Shown here in pieces: positions 28,860 through 37,870 of a stretch of DNA of 46,365 bases (positions are counted from its first letter, which is position 1; the number at the start of each line of letters is the position of its first letter). A program made the position numbers and the translations under genes. The stretch is from Rubrivivax sp. GTDB lineage: Bacteria > Pseudomonadota > Gammaproteobacteria > Burkholderiales > Burkholderiaceae_C. The stretch is taken from the NCBI GenBank assembly GCA_004210455.1, contig SEFA01000050.1, positions 1-46,365 of the forward strand, read 5' to 3'. The notes beneath the pieces are model-generated. The model was not told where the DNA came from, searched no databases, and saw nothing but the letters and a program-made list of their open reading frames with translations.

Positions 28860-30653
28860 TCATTTCCAGAGCATCAGGTGCTCGACCACGGGACCCAGCG
28901 CGAGCGCGGGCACGTAGTTCAGCAGGCCGACCAGGAGGACGGTGCCGATGAGCAGGACGACGAACAGCGGGCCGTGGGTGGGCAAGGTGCCCTCCCCGAC
29001 GGGGATGCGCTTCTTGGCGGCCAGGCTGCCGGCGATGGCCAGCACGGGGACGATGACCAGGAAGCGGCCGAGCCACATCGCGATGCCGAGCAGCGTGTTG
29101 TAGAACGGCGTGTTGGCGGACAGGCCCGCGAAGGCGCTGCCGTTGTTGTTGGCCGCCGAGGTGAAGGCGTAGAGGATCTCGCTGAAGCCGTGCACGCCGG
29201 GGTTGGCGATGCCGGCCTTGCCGGCGCCGGCCAGGACCGCGACGGCGGTGCCCGCCAGCACGACGATGGGCGTCACCAGGATGGCGACGGCGCTCATCTT
29301 CATCTCGAAGGGCTCGATCTTCTTGCCGAGGTACTCGGGCGTGCGGCCGATCATCAGGCCGGCGATGAAGACGGCCAGGATGGCGAAGATCAGCATGCCG
29401 TACAGGCCGGTGCCGACGCCGCCGAAGACGACCTCGCCCAGCTGCATCATCACCAGCGGCACGGCGCCGCCGATGGGGGTGAAGCTGTCGTGCATCGCGT
29501 TGACCGCGCCGCAGGAGGCGGCGGTGGTCACGACGGCGAATAGCGAGCTGGCCGAGATGCCGAAGCGCGTTTCCTTGCCTTCCATGTTGCCGCCGGCCTG
29601 CAGCCCGGTGGCCTGGATGTCGACGCCCTGCGCGGCGACCATCGGATTGCCGGCCTGCTCGGCGGGCGTGGCGATCAGCACGCCGACGATGAACAGCGTG
29701 CTCATCGCGGCCAGGATCGCCGCGCCCTGGCGGCGGTCGCCCACCAGTTGCCCGAAGCTCAGGCACAGCGCGGCCGGGATCACGAAGATCGCGACGATCT
29801 GCAGCAGGTTGGTGAACGGGGTCGGGTTCTCGTACGGATGCGCGGAGTTGGCGTTGAAGAAGCCGCCGCCGTTGGTGCCCAGCATCTTGATGGCTTCCTG
29901 CGACGCGACCGGGCCCATCGCGAGCGACTGCTCCTGCGTGCGCTGGTTCTCCATCACGGGGTCGCCCTTGGCGTCCTTCATCGGCTGGCCGTCGGCGCCG
30001 AGCCTGGGCGTCTGGTAGTCCTGCGCCTCGACGGTCTGCACGGTCTTGTAGCCGTCGAAGTTCTGGATCACGCCCTGCTGGACGAAGATCACCGCCAGCA
30101 CGATGGACAGCGGCAGCAGCAGCCACAGCGTGCAGCGCGTCATGTCAGCCCAGAAGTTGCCGACATGGCCGGACAGGCGCGAGGCGAAGCCGCGGATCAG
30201 CGCGAACACCACCGCGATGCCGGTGGCGGCGGACAGGAAGTTCTGCACCGTCAGCGCCAGCATCTGCGTGAGGTAGCTCATCGTCGACTCGCCGCCGTAG
30301 CCCTGCCAGTTGGTGTTGGCGACGAAGCTGATGGCGGTGTTGAACGCCGAGTCCGGCGTGACCGCGCCCATGCCTTGCGGGTTGAGCGGCAGCACGCCTT
30401 GCAGGCGCTGCAGCGCGTAGACGAAGAGGACGCCGATGAAGTTGAAGATCAGCAGCGCGATCGCGTACTGCTTCCAGCCCATGCCTTCTTCCGGCTTGAT
30501 GCCGGCGAGGCGGAAGATCGGGCGCTCGATGGCCGCGATCCAGCCGGGCATCTGCCCCTTGGCGAGCGCGGTGATCCAGCGGGAGAGCGGCCACGCGAGC
30601 AGCAGCGTGACGACGAGGTAGAGGGCCAGGTTGGCCCACGCGAGGTTCGTCAT
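28860..30653 (-). CDS. kdpA: Potassium-transporting ATPase potassium-binding subunit KdpA
   Basis: 597 aa, about ten transmembrane helices, member of the superfamily of K+ transporters. Selectivity-filter-type loops are visible: [55 protein letters not shown] and [13 protein letters not shown]. It forms the channel-like entry for K+. It begins one base after the kdpF stop (TGA C ATG), so translation is coupled. Confidence 0.98.
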   Translation of the reverse strand: MTNLAWANLALYLVVTLLLAWPLSRWITALAKGQMPGWIAAIERPIFRLAGIKPEEGMGWKQYAIALLIFNFIGVLFVYALQRLQGVLPLNPQGMGAVTPDSAFNTAISFVANTNWQGYGGESTMSYLTQMLALTVQNFLSAATGIAVVFALIRGFASRLSGHVGNFWADMTRCTLWLLLPLSIVLAVIFVQQGVIQNFDGYKTVQTVEAQDYQTPRLGADGQPMKDAKGDPVMENQRTQEQSLAMGPVASQEAIKMLGTNGGGFFNANSAHPYENPTPFTNLLQIVAIFVIPAALCLSFGQLVGDRRQGAAILAAMSTLFIVGVLIATPAEQAGNPMVAAQGVDIQATGLQAGGNMEGKETRFGISASSLFAVVTTAASCGAVNAMHDSFTPIGGAVPLVMMQLGEVVFGGVGTGLYGMLIFAILAVFIAGLMIGRTPEYLGKKIEPFEMKMSAVAILVTPIVVLAGTAVAVLAGAGKAGIANPGVHGFSEILYAFTSAANNNGSAFAGLSANTPFYNTLLGIAMWLGRFLVIVPVLAIAGSLAAKKRIPVGEGTLPTHGPLFVVLLIGTVLLVGLLNYVPALALGPVVEHLMLWK

Positions 30654-30654
30654 G

Positions 30655-30744
30655 TCAGAACTCCTCCGCCCGCCACAAGGCGGCCAGGAGATAGACGAAC
30701 AGACCGGCGGAGATCAGTCCGGTCAACCAGTAGAGCGCGCTCAT
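30655..30744 (-). CDS. kdpF: Small potassium ATPase subunit KdpF
   Basis: 29 aa, [20 protein letters not shown] followed by [10 protein letters not shown] single transmembrane helix with the (L)xALWRAEEF ending is characteristic of KdpF, a lipid-like stabiliser of the KdpFABC complex. Its ATG overlaps the stop of an upstream 30-codon ORF, and its stop is one base from kdpA. Confidence 0.92.
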   Translation of the reverse strand: MSALYWLTGLISAGLFVYLLAALWRAEEF

Positions 30745-30833
30745 TGCCTGGCCTCCAGGCGATGGCTGGCCACGGCCAGGCCCACCGCCACGAGGAACAG
30801 CACGACGCTCAATCCGAGAAAGAGTGCATCCAT
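30741..30833 (-). CDS. 30-aa membrane microprotein ahead of kdpF
   Basis: MDALFLGLSVVLFLVAVGLA then [10 protein letters not shown]: one hydrophobic helix with a short basic, polar tail. The ATG at 30833 is the first of the transcript and the TGA overlaps the kdpF start (ATGA), as expected for a coupled operon member. The ribosome site is unclear: the purine-rich GGAGGGGG is 18 bp upstream, and GGGGG-CATGGGA-CCCCC between could form a hairpin that brings it closer. It could be a second KdpF-like stabiliser or a leader ORF. No name is known to me. Confidence 0.65.
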   Translation of the reverse strand: MDALFLGLSVVLFLVAVGLAVASHRLEARQ

Positions 30834-30920
30834 TTTTTTGGGGGTCCCATGCCCCCTCCATGAGGGCGTGATGGGATGGATGAACTCTAGGCACGGGGGC
30901 CTCAAGGGCCTGTAGAAGGT

Positions 30921-30949
30921 CGGGCGGGGGGTATCAAGATTGCATAAAG
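30921..30949 (-). promoter_or_regulatory. KdpE-like binding site upstream of the kdp operon
   Basis: On the minus strand CTTTATGCAATCTTGATA runs directly into CCCCCCGCCCG. This reproduces the layout of the E. coli KdpE site, an AT-rich TTTAT start followed by an ACACCCCGCCCG end. It is 88 bp upstream of the first ORF of the operon. Confidence 0.6.
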
Positions 30950-30957
30950 GACCCGCC

Positions 30958-30987
30958 TTGAAACCCTGCTGGCGTACAAGCTAAAGT
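30958..30987 (+). promoter_or_regulatory. Sigma-70-type promoter for the first binding-protein gene
   Basis: TTGAAA (30958-30963) and TAAAGT (30982-30987) are separated by 18 bp and lie 34 bp before the start codon at 31021. It is adjacent to the KdpE-like box, so the two divergent units could influence each other. Confidence 0.45.
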
Positions 30988-31020
30988 AGCAGACATCCAG
31001 TCCAGGACGGGGGGTTCCTC

Positions 31021-32139
31021 ATGAACCGGCGTCATCTCCTCCAGAGCGTCGCGGCCCTCACCGGGGCCGGCAGCCTGTCCAGCTTCGCCGACGTGCCGCG
31101 CATCGTGCTGGGGCAGTCCGCGCCCTTCAGCGGCCCGTCGCAGGACCTCGGCGAACAGTTCAAGGCCGGCGCGATGCTCGCCTTCGACGCGATCAACCAA
31201 CGCGGCGGCGTGCACGGGCGGCACATCGAGCTCCGCAGCCTGGACGACGGGGACGACCCGGAGCGCTGCGCGACCAACACCAAGCGCCTGATCGACGACG
31301 GCGCCCAGGCGCTGTTCGGCTACGTCGGCACGCGCACGACGCTGGCGGCGGTGCCGGTGCTGACCGCGGCGAAGGTCCCGCTGGTGGCGCCGCTCACCGG
31401 CGCCGACGCCCTGCATGCGCCCTTCAACCGCTACCTGTTCCACATCCGCGCGTCCTACAACGACGAGGCGGCGGAGATCGCCAAGCAGATCGTGTCGGTG
31501 GGCACGCGGCGGGTGGCGGTGTTCTTCCAGAACGACGCCTACGGGCAGGCGGACCTGTCGGCCTTGACCTCGGCGCTCAGGCAGCATGACCTGACCCCGG
31601 TGTCGCAGGGCATGGTGGAACGCCACTCCGACAACGTGATCGCGCCGCTGCACGCCGTCATGGCGGGCAAGCCGGACTGCATCGTGCAGATGGCGGCGCA
31701 CCGATCCTGCGCGGCCTTCATCCGGGGAGCGCGACGGTCCGGTTACCGCGGATCGTTCTACAGCTTCTCCTTCGTCGACTCGCAGGCGCTGGCGACCGAC
31801 CTGCGCAAGGACGCCGGCGGGGTGGTGGTGTCGCAGGTCGTGCCCTTCCCGTTCCAGGGGCTGACGCCGCTGGCGGCGGACTACCTGCAGCGCGCCAGGG
31901 CCGCGAAGGCGGAGGCGAGCTACACGGGGATGGAGGGATTCATCGCCGCGCGGACGATGGTGGAAGGCCTGCGCCATGCGGGCGGCGACCCGACGCCGGC
32001 GAGCATCGTCGCCGGGCTGGAGGCGCAGGGCCAGCTCGACCTGGGCGGGTTCTTCATCAGCTTCTCCAACCAGCGCCATGCAGGCTCCCGGTATGTGGAC
32101 ATGACCATCCTGACGGACGACGGGAAGGTGATGCGCTGA
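31021..32139 (+). CDS. ABC-type periplasmic ligand-binding protein (Peripla_BP_6), copy 1
   Basis: 372 aa. The N-terminus MNRRHLLQSVAALTGAGSL is an export signal with a twin-arginine-like RR motif. The rest is a type I periplasmic binding fold of the branched-chain amino-acid (LivJ-like) group: VLGQSAPFSGPSQDLGEQF, NQRGGVHGRHIELRSLDDGDDP, LFGYVGTRTTLAAVPVL, FFQNDAYGQA. No permease or ATPase gene is adjacent, so it may serve a distant transporter or a sensory system. A paralogue of identical length follows. Confidence 0.9.
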   Translation: MNRRHLLQSVAALTGAGSLSSFADVPRIVLGQSAPFSGPSQDLGEQFKAGAMLAFDAINQRGGVHGRHIELRSLDDGDDPERCATNTKRLIDDGAQALFGYVGTRTTLAAVPVLTAAKVPLVAPLTGADALHAPFNRYLFHIRASYNDEAAEIAKQIVSVGTRRVAVFFQNDAYGQADLSALTSALRQHDLTPVSQGMVERHSDNVIAPLHAVMAGKPDCIVQMAAHRSCAAFIRGARRSGYRGSFYSFSFVDSQALATDLRKDAGGVVVSQVVPFPFQGLTPLAADYLQRARAAKAEASYTGMEGFIAARTMVEGLRHAGGDPTPASIVAGLEAQGQLDLGGFFISFSNQRHAGSRYVDMTILTDDGKVMR

Positions 32140-32301
32140 TCAACCCTTGACCCTCGGGGTTCGTGTTTCAATGTGAAAGCGCTGTGAAGTTGTCCACGGT
32201 CAATACGGATAAGCGGGCAATGTGGCTACTGCATACACGTCTGGTCACCGGCTTCGGGGAAGATCGCGGGTTTTCCAGAAGTGCCAGGACGTCATCCCGC
32301 C

Positions 32302-33420
32302 ATGAACCGCCGCCACCTGCTCCAGAACTTCGCCGCCCTCGCGGGCGCCGGCAGCCTGCCTGCCTTCGCCGACAACTCGCGCATCCTGCTGGGCCAGTCC
32401 GCGCCTTTCAGCGGTCCGGCGAAGGAACTGGGCGAGCAGTTCAAGGAAGGCGCGATGCTGATCTTCGACCAGGTCAACCAGCGCGGCGGCGTGAACGGCA
32501 AGCGCATCGAGCTGCGCAGCCTGGACGACGGCTATGAGCCGGAGCGTTGCGCGGCCAACACGCGCCGCCTGATCGAGGACGGCGTCAACGCGCTGTTCGG
32601 CTACGTGGGCACGCCCACGACGCTGGCGGCGGTGCCGCTGCTGACGGCGGCCAAGATCCCGCTCGTGGCGCCCTTCACCGGTGCCGAGGCGCTGCGCGCG
32701 CCGTTCAACCGTTTCCTGTTCCACGTCCGCGCGTCCTACAACGACGAGGCGGCGGAGATCGTCAAGCAGATCACCTCGGTGGGCATCACGCGCGTGGCGG
32801 TGTTCTTCCAGAACGACGCCTACGGCCAGGCCGGTCTGGCGGCGGTGACCGCGGCGCTCAAGCAGCACAACCTGGCCCCGGTGTCGCAGGGCACGGTGGA
32901 GCGCAATTCCGTGGACGTGGCGGCCTCGGTGACGGCCGTGATGGCGGGCCGGCCCGAGTGCATCGTGCAGGTGGCGGCCTACAAGTCCTGCGCGGCCTTC
33001 ATCCGCGGCGCGCGCAAGACCGGTTTCCTGGGCAACTTCTACAACTTCTCGTTCGTCGGCGCGCAGGCGCTGGCGTCGGAGCTGGGCAAGGACGCGCGGG
33101 GCGTGGTCGTGTCGCAGGTCGTGCCCTTCCCGTTCTCGGGCCTGACGCCGATCGCCGGCGAATACCTGCAACGGGTGAAGGCGGCCAAGCTGGATCCGAG
33201 CTACACCGGCATGGAGGGCTTCATCGCCGCCAAGACCATGGTGGAAGGCCTCAAGCGCGCCGGCAACGACCCGACGCCGGCCAACATCATCAACGGCCTG
33301 GAAGCGCAGAGCCAGCTCGACCTGGGCGGCTTCTACCTCAGCTTCTCGGGGCAGAAGCACGCCGGCTCGCGCTACGTGGACATGACCATCCTGACGGAGG
33401 ATGGGAAGGTGCGGCGCTGA
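32302..33420 (+). CDS. ABC-type periplasmic ligand-binding protein (Peripla_BP_6), copy 2
   Basis: 372 aa, aligning without gaps to the preceding gene at roughly three quarters identity by eye. Signal MNRRHLLQNFAALAGAGSLPAFA; then ILLGQSAPFSGPAKELGEQF, NQRGGVNGKRIELRSLDDGYEP and FFQNDAYGQAGL. The start at 32302 aligns with that of copy 1; an in-frame ATG 21 bp upstream is less likely. The 162-bp gap between the copies holds no gene and could carry its own promoter. The ligand is unknown. Confidence 0.9.
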   Translation: MNRRHLLQNFAALAGAGSLPAFADNSRILLGQSAPFSGPAKELGEQFKEGAMLIFDQVNQRGGVNGKRIELRSLDDGYEPERCAANTRRLIEDGVNALFGYVGTPTTLAAVPLLTAAKIPLVAPFTGAEALRAPFNRFLFHVRASYNDEAAEIVKQITSVGITRVAVFFQNDAYGQAGLAAVTAALKQHNLAPVSQGTVERNSVDVAASVTAVMAGRPECIVQVAAYKSCAAFIRGARKTGFLGNFYNFSFVGAQALASELGKDARGVVVSQVVPFPFSGLTPIAGEYLQRVKAAKLDPSYTGMEGFIAAKTMVEGLKRAGNDPTPANIINGLEAQSQLDLGGFYLSFSGQKHAGSRYVDMTILTEDGKVRR

Positions 33421-33470
33421 TGCAGCGCTGAGCCGCCTTCGTCCTCACCGGCTTGCCGGGCGGCCTGCCC

Positions 33471-33707
33471 TCACCAGGAGGTCAGGTCCAGCCCCAGCCA
33501 CGTGCCGATCTTGAAGGTCAGGACCAGCAGGACGGCGACCAGCACGAGGAAGAGCGCGACCAGTTTCGCGCCCATGCGGAGCATCGCGCGCTGCGTCTCC
33601 GTGCCCTTCTTCCTGCCCTGGTCGTAGTGCCACTTGATCGCGAAGTACATGCCGATGCACAGCACGCTGGCCTTGAAGGCGATGAAGACTGTCGGAACCC
33701 ATTCCAT
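33471..33707 (-). CDS. Small membrane protein, 78 aa
   Basis: Two hydrophobic helices (VFIAFKASVLCIGMYFAI and LVALFLVLVAVLLVLTF) separated by a charged loop WHYDQGRKKGTETQR. ATG at 33707 is chosen because the frame before it does not look coding. It lies divergent from the MocR gene. Family not recognised. Confidence 0.65.
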   Translation of the reverse strand: MEWVPTVFIAFKASVLCIGMYFAIKWHYDQGRKKGTETQRAMLRMGAKLVALFLVLVAVLLVLTFKIGTWLGLDLTSW

Positions 33708-33862
33708 GCCGTGACTGTGCGCCGGGCGGTGCGGAAAGTACAGAGTCAGATTCCTGTAAAAACACCGGATCAGATGGGCGCCTGGGAAGGCGTTCACAGT
33801 GAGCCGGCTGTAGCCGATACAGTGCAACCGTTCCACGCGACGGCCCATATCAGCATCCGCTC

Positions 33863-35275
33863 ATGAAGCGCTACGAAGTCCTTGCCGATGACCTGGCGGC
33901 GTCCATCGCCGCAGGGCAGTTGCGCCCCGGCGACCGCCTGCCCTCGGTCCGCGAAGCGAGCAAGGACCGCGGCGTCAGCCCCTCCACCGTCTTCGAGGCC
34001 TACTACCTGCTGGAGGCTCGCGGCCTGATCGAGGCGCGGCCACGGTCCGGCTACTTCGTCAGCCAGGCGGCGATGCCGCAGCACCCCGAACCCCACGCGT
34101 CGGACCCGCTCACCGAAGAGCGCAGCGTCGAGGTGTCGGAGCTGGTGTTCCAGGTGCTCGGCCTGTCGCGCAACCGGGCCGTGGTGCCGCTGGGCTCGGC
34201 GTTCCCGAGCCCGACGCTGTATCCGCTGGACAAGCTGGCGCTGGCGCTGGGCAAGGCGGCGCGCGGCATGGACCCGTGGCGCACGGTCGAGGACCTGTCG
34301 CCGGGCAGCGCCGAACTGCGGCGCCAGATCGGCCTGCGCTACCTGGGCGCCGGGTGCAAGGTCGACGCGGACGAGATCGTCGTGACCAACGGCGCGATGG
34401 AGGCCTTGAACCTGTGCCTGGAGGCGGTGACGCAGCCGGGCGACCTCGTCGCCATCGAGTCGCCGACCTTCTATGGCGCTTTGCAGGCGCTGGAGCGCCG
34501 CGGACTGAAGGCGGTGGAGGTGGCCACCCATGCGCGCACCGGCGTCGACGTGTCGGCGCTGGCGGCCGTCGTCGAACGCCACCCCGTCAAGGCATGCTGG
34601 CTGATGCCGAACTTCCAGAATCCGCTGGGCAGCCTGATGCCCGATGCCGCCAAGGCGGCGCTGGTGGCGCTGCTCGCCGGGCGCGGGATTCCGCTCATCG
34701 AGGACGACGTCTACGGCGAGCTGTATTTCGGTTCACGCCCGCGCCCCGCCAAGGCCTGGGACAAGGCCGGCCTGGTGCTGCATTGCAGTTCGTTCTCGAA
34801 GTCGCTGGCGCCGGGGTTCCGCGTCGGCTGGGCAGCAGCGGGCCGGTTCGCGCGGGACGTCAGCCGCCGCAAGCTCATGAGTTCGCTGGCCACCCCGGTG
34901 CCGATGCAGGAGGGCTTGAGCGAGTACCTCCAGCGCGGCGGCTACGACCGGCACCTGCGACAGCTCCGGCAGGCGCTGGTCACGAACCGCCAAGCCGTGC
35001 TGAGAACCATCGCCAAGTGCTTTCCTGATGGCACGCGCGTCACGCAGCCGGAGGGCGGCTATTGCGTGTGGGTCGAGTTGCCCGACCAGATCGACGCGCT
35101 GGAACTGCACCGGGTCGCGCTGTCTCATGACATCAGCATCGCGCCGGGGCATCTGTTCTCGGCCGATCGCCGTTTCACGCACCACCTCCGGCTCAACTTC
35201 GGGCATCCCGACAACGCGCAGGTCGAGGGCGCGCTGAGGACGCTGGGGCAGATTGCCAAGGCGCTCATGCGCTAG
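33863..35275 (+). CDS. MocR-type transcriptional regulator (GntR helix-turn-helix plus aminotransferase fold)
   Basis: 470 aa. Residues 1-70 are a GntR winged helix (LADDLAASIAAGQLRPGDRLPSVREASKDRGVSPSTVFEAYYLLEARG). Residues from about 110 form a fold-type I PLP domain with NGAMEALNLCLEAV, NFQNPLG, EDDVYGELYF and the PLP lysine K313 in SFSKSLAPGFRVGW. MocR proteins sense PLP or amino-compound ligands. Possible targets are the divergent small membrane protein gene or itself. Confidence 0.93.
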   Translation: MKRYEVLADDLAASIAAGQLRPGDRLPSVREASKDRGVSPSTVFEAYYLLEARGLIEARPRSGYFVSQAAMPQHPEPHASDPLTEERSVEVSELVFQVLGLSRNRAVVPLGSAFPSPTLYPLDKLALALGKAARGMDPWRTVEDLSPGSAELRRQIGLRYLGAGCKVDADEIVVTNGAMEALNLCLEAVTQPGDLVAIESPTFYGALQALERRGLKAVEVATHARTGVDVSALAAVVERHPVKACWLMPNFQNPLGSLMPDAAKAALVALLAGRGIPLIEDDVYGELYFGSRPRPAKAWDKAGLVLHCSSFSKSLAPGFRVGWAAAGRFARDVSRRKLMSSLATPVPMQEGLSEYLQRGGYDRHLRQLRQALVTNRQAVLRTIAKCFPDGTRVTQPEGGYCVWVELPDQIDALELHRVALSHDISIAPGHLFSADRRFTHHLRLNFGHPDNAQVEGALRTLGQIAKALMR

Positions 35276-35293
35276 CGCCATCGCGCTTGCTCA

Positions 35294-35306
35294 GTAGCGA
35301 AACTAC
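35294..35306. promoter_or_regulatory. Palindromic operator 1 upstream of alpha-amylase
   Basis: GTAGCGAAACTAC, a GTAG-N5-CTAC palindrome overlapping a possible -10 element TACAAT (35304-35309). It matches operator 2, read on the other strand, at 11 of 13 positions. Confidence 0.5.
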
Positions 35307-35357
35307 AATCAAAAACAAATCATTGGCGCCTTACCTATAGGCAATCGGCGCGACTTG

Positions 35358-35370
35358 GTAGTTTTCCTAC
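35358..35370. promoter_or_regulatory. Palindromic operator 2 upstream of alpha-amylase
   Basis: GTAGTTTTCCTAC, reading GTAGGAAAACTAC on the minus strand. Its centre is 64 bp from operator 1, about six helical turns, which would favour a repression loop by a LacI-type or similar regulator. It lies 134 bp before the amylase start. Confidence 0.5.
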
Positions 35371-35503
35371 GCAATTTTGGCAGACACCGGCTTAGAGTCA
35401 CCGCACCTCTCCGATGGGGAGAGGCGGCCATGGCATGCAGTCGATTGGCCGACACCAGCCGCCCCGCGACGAGGGCGGCGGTCGATCAACAATGGAGACC
35501 GAC

Positions 35504-37369
35504 ATGCCCCAGTTGCCTTTCTCGAGCCGCCGGCTCGCCCACGCCCTGACGGCCGTCGCCGGCGTCGCCCTCGCCACCTTCGGCAGTGCCGCGCAGGCCC
35601 TCAATCCGAACTCGACGTCGGTGCAGATGTTCGAATGGGCCTGGCCCGACATCGCCACCGAATGCACGCAATGGCTGGGGCCCAAAGGCTTCGGCGGCGT
35701 GCAGATCTCGCCGCCCGGCGCGTCCAAGAACGCCAACGGCTGGTGGGGCGTGTACCAGCCCGTCAACTACACCAACCTCACCAGCCGCATGGGCACGCCC
35801 GCGCAGCTGCAGAGCATGGTCAACGCCTGCCACGCGGCCGGCGTGCGGGTCTATGCCGACATCGTCGTCAACCAGATGGCCGACGGCAGCGGCACGGCCA
35901 CCGACGGCTCGACCTGGAACGCCGCGACGCTGAGCTACCCCTTCTTCAGCGCCAACGACTTCCACGCCAACTGCAACATCAACGACGCCGACTACAACTC
36001 GCCGTCGGGCCGCAGCAACGTCCAGAACTGCCGTCTCGGCGGCCTGCCCGACCTGGCGACCGAGAGCAGCTACGTGCAGGGCCAGATCGCCAACTACCTG
36101 AAGGCCCTGCTGGCCATGGGCATCGACGGCTTCCGCATCGACGCGGCCAAGCACATGCCGGCCGGTGCGTGGACTTCCATCATGAGCGCCGTGAAGGCCA
36201 CCTACCCCAAGACGCTGCAGGGCGAGGACATCTGGATCACGCAGGAGATCATCAACGACGGCGAGGTGGACCGGCCCAGCTACCTCCCCATCGGCACGAT
36301 CAACGAGTTCCAGTTCCCGTACGCGATGCGCGACGTGTTCCGGGGCAACAACGGCAACACCCTGTCCAGCATCCCCGGGATCATGGGCACGTGGGGCAAC
36401 TGGGGCGGCAGCTGGGGCTTCCTCCAGCCGCAGAACGCCACGGTCTTCGTCACCAACTGGGACACCGAGCGCAACGGCAGTTCGCTGAACATCAACAACG
36501 CGAGCAACAACGACGCCGCCAACCAGCGCTACACGCTGGCCAACATCTTCATGCTCGCCCAGGGGTATGCGGAGGCGCAGCTGTACTCCGGCTTCAAGTT
36601 CAGCAACACCGACGCCGACCGCCCCACGGCCAGCCCCTACAGCGGCGGCGTGCCGCAGATCAACGTGACCTGGGACTTCGCGCACCGCTGGACGCCGCTG
36701 GCCAACATGGTGGCTTTCCGCAATGCGAGCATCGGCCAGGCGCAGCAGAACTGGATCGTCGGCGACAACGGCAACCAGATCGCCTTCAGCCGCGGCAGCG
36801 CCGGCTTCGTCGCACTGAACAACAGCGGCAGCGCCTGGACCCGCAGCTTCGTCACCGGCCTGGCCGCCGGCACCTACTGCAACGTCATCAACGGCACCAA
36901 AAATGCGGCCGGCACCGGCTGCACGGCCGACACCGTGACTGTGGACGCCGGCGGCAACGCCAGCTTCACGGTGCCCGCCAACACCAGCGGCAGCACGCCC
37001 GCCGTAGCGATCCACACCGGACAGAAGGTCAGCGGCGGCGGCACCGGCAGTTGCGCCGTGACGTTCACGATCGCCAATGCCAGCACGGTGGTCGGCCAGA
37101 ACCTGCGCGTGGTGGGCAACGTGACCGGACTGGGCGCCTGGGCGCCGGGATCCGGCTTCACCCTGACGATCCAGGGCTCGGGCGCCAACGTGCCCTGGAC
37201 GGGGACCGTCAGCCTGCCCGCCGGCACGGCGGTCCAGTACAAGTACGTGAAGTGGAACGGCTCGACCGCCGTCTGGGAGAGCAACCAGTCCACCAGCAGC
37301 GGCAACCGCGAGTTCACGAGCTGCGCGAGCGGCTCTCAGGCTCGGTCCGACGGCAACTTCAAGTTCTGA
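35504..37369 (+). CDS. Secreted GH13 alpha-amylase with C-terminal CBM20
   Basis: 621 aa. The start at 35504 has GGAGA upstream and gives a signal peptide (LAHALTAVAGVALATFGSAAQA). The (beta/alpha)8 domain covers about 35-410: region II GFRIDAAKH with nucleophile D213, region III ITQEIINDG with acid E248, region IV FVTNWDTER with D320. A beta-sheet C-domain follows, then a Gly-rich linker and a CBM20 starch-binding domain (about 525-621). It resembles the Streptomyces-like GH13_32 group. Two histidines normally invariant in GH13 are replaced: Q124 in DIVVNQM (usually NH) and W319 in TNWD (usually NHD). The enzyme should degrade starch outside the cell. Confidence 0.93.
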   Translation: MPQLPFSSRRLAHALTAVAGVALATFGSAAQALNPNSTSVQMFEWAWPDIATECTQWLGPKGFGGVQISPPGASKNANGWWGVYQPVNYTNLTSRMGTPAQLQSMVNACHAAGVRVYADIVVNQMADGSGTATDGSTWNAATLSYPFFSANDFHANCNINDADYNSPSGRSNVQNCRLGGLPDLATESSYVQGQIANYLKALLAMGIDGFRIDAAKHMPAGAWTSIMSAVKATYPKTLQGEDIWITQEIINDGEVDRPSYLPIGTINEFQFPYAMRDVFRGNNGNTLSSIPGIMGTWGNWGGSWGFLQPQNATVFVTNWDTERNGSSLNINNASNNDAANQRYTLANIFMLAQGYAEAQLYSGFKFSNTDADRPTASPYSGGVPQINVTWDFAHRWTPLANMVAFRNASIGQAQQNWIVGDNGNQIAFSRGSAGFVALNNSGSAWTRSFVTGLAAGTYCNVINGTKNAAGTGCTADTVTVDAGGNASFTVPANTSGSTPAVAIHTGQKVSGGGTGSCAVTFTIANASTVVGQNLRVVGNVTGLGAWAPGSGFTLTIQGSGANVPWTGTVSLPAGTAVQYKYVKWNGSTAVWESNQSTSSGNREFTSCASGSQARSDGNFKF

Positions 37370-37429
37370 GCGAGGGCTTCGCGACGGCAGCGGTCATCGA
37401 TGAAGCCAAGTCCATCGATGACGTCCTGC

Positions 37430-37870
37430 TCAGACCTTGGCGAGGAAAGCCGCCGCGTCGCCCGCTTCGCACTTCCAGTCTGCGAAGACCCCGACCAGAT
37501 TGCATTCCACGCAGTGGCAAGCGATGTAGTACCAGCGGACATCGTGGGTGCCTGGGTACACGGAGACGCCGGACATCAGCTCGAACACCTCGTTCTCGCA
37601 AACGCACTCGTGCGCCTCGGGCGCGGCTTCTTCAAGGTAGTCGCCACTGTCGCCCATCAGGTGTTCCTGCCCGCAATCGGTGCAGGTGCGGATGGCCACG
37701 CCGGCTTCTTCATCGGACTGCAGCGCGAAGGTCTTGGATCCGCAATCGCATTTGGACGCGGCAAACCTGGTGGCCTCATGGCGATTCGCAACGCTGTAGC
37801 TGCGCAGTTCGGCTTGGGTATCGCCTGAGGTCGTCCCGTACCAGAACTCGCCCTTCTTCGTCAGTGCCAT
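37430..37870 (-). CDS. Cysteine-rich (zinc-ribbon-like) conserved protein
   Basis: 146 aa, with GGAGCAG before the ATG. Four Cys clusters occur: SKCDCGSKTF, RTCTDCGQE, HECVCENEVFEL and ACHCVECNLVG, forming two CxC/CxxC ribbon-like units likely to bind zinc. WYYIACHCVECNLVGVFADWKCE at the C-terminus looks like a conserved domain. It is convergent with the amylase gene. Function unknown. Confidence 0.8.
   Translation of the reverse strand: MALTKKGEFWYGTTSGDTQAELRSYSVANRHEATRFAASKCDCGSKTFALQSDEEAGVAIRTCTDCGQEHLMGDSGDYLEEAAPEAHECVCENEVFELMSGVSVYPGTHDVRWYYIACHCVECNLVGVFADWKCEAGDAAAFLAKV

Noticed and set aside
26513-28951. 812-codon plus-strand open frame opposite kdpB and kdpC
   Set aside because: Antisense shadow with low-complexity Arg/His/Gln translation.
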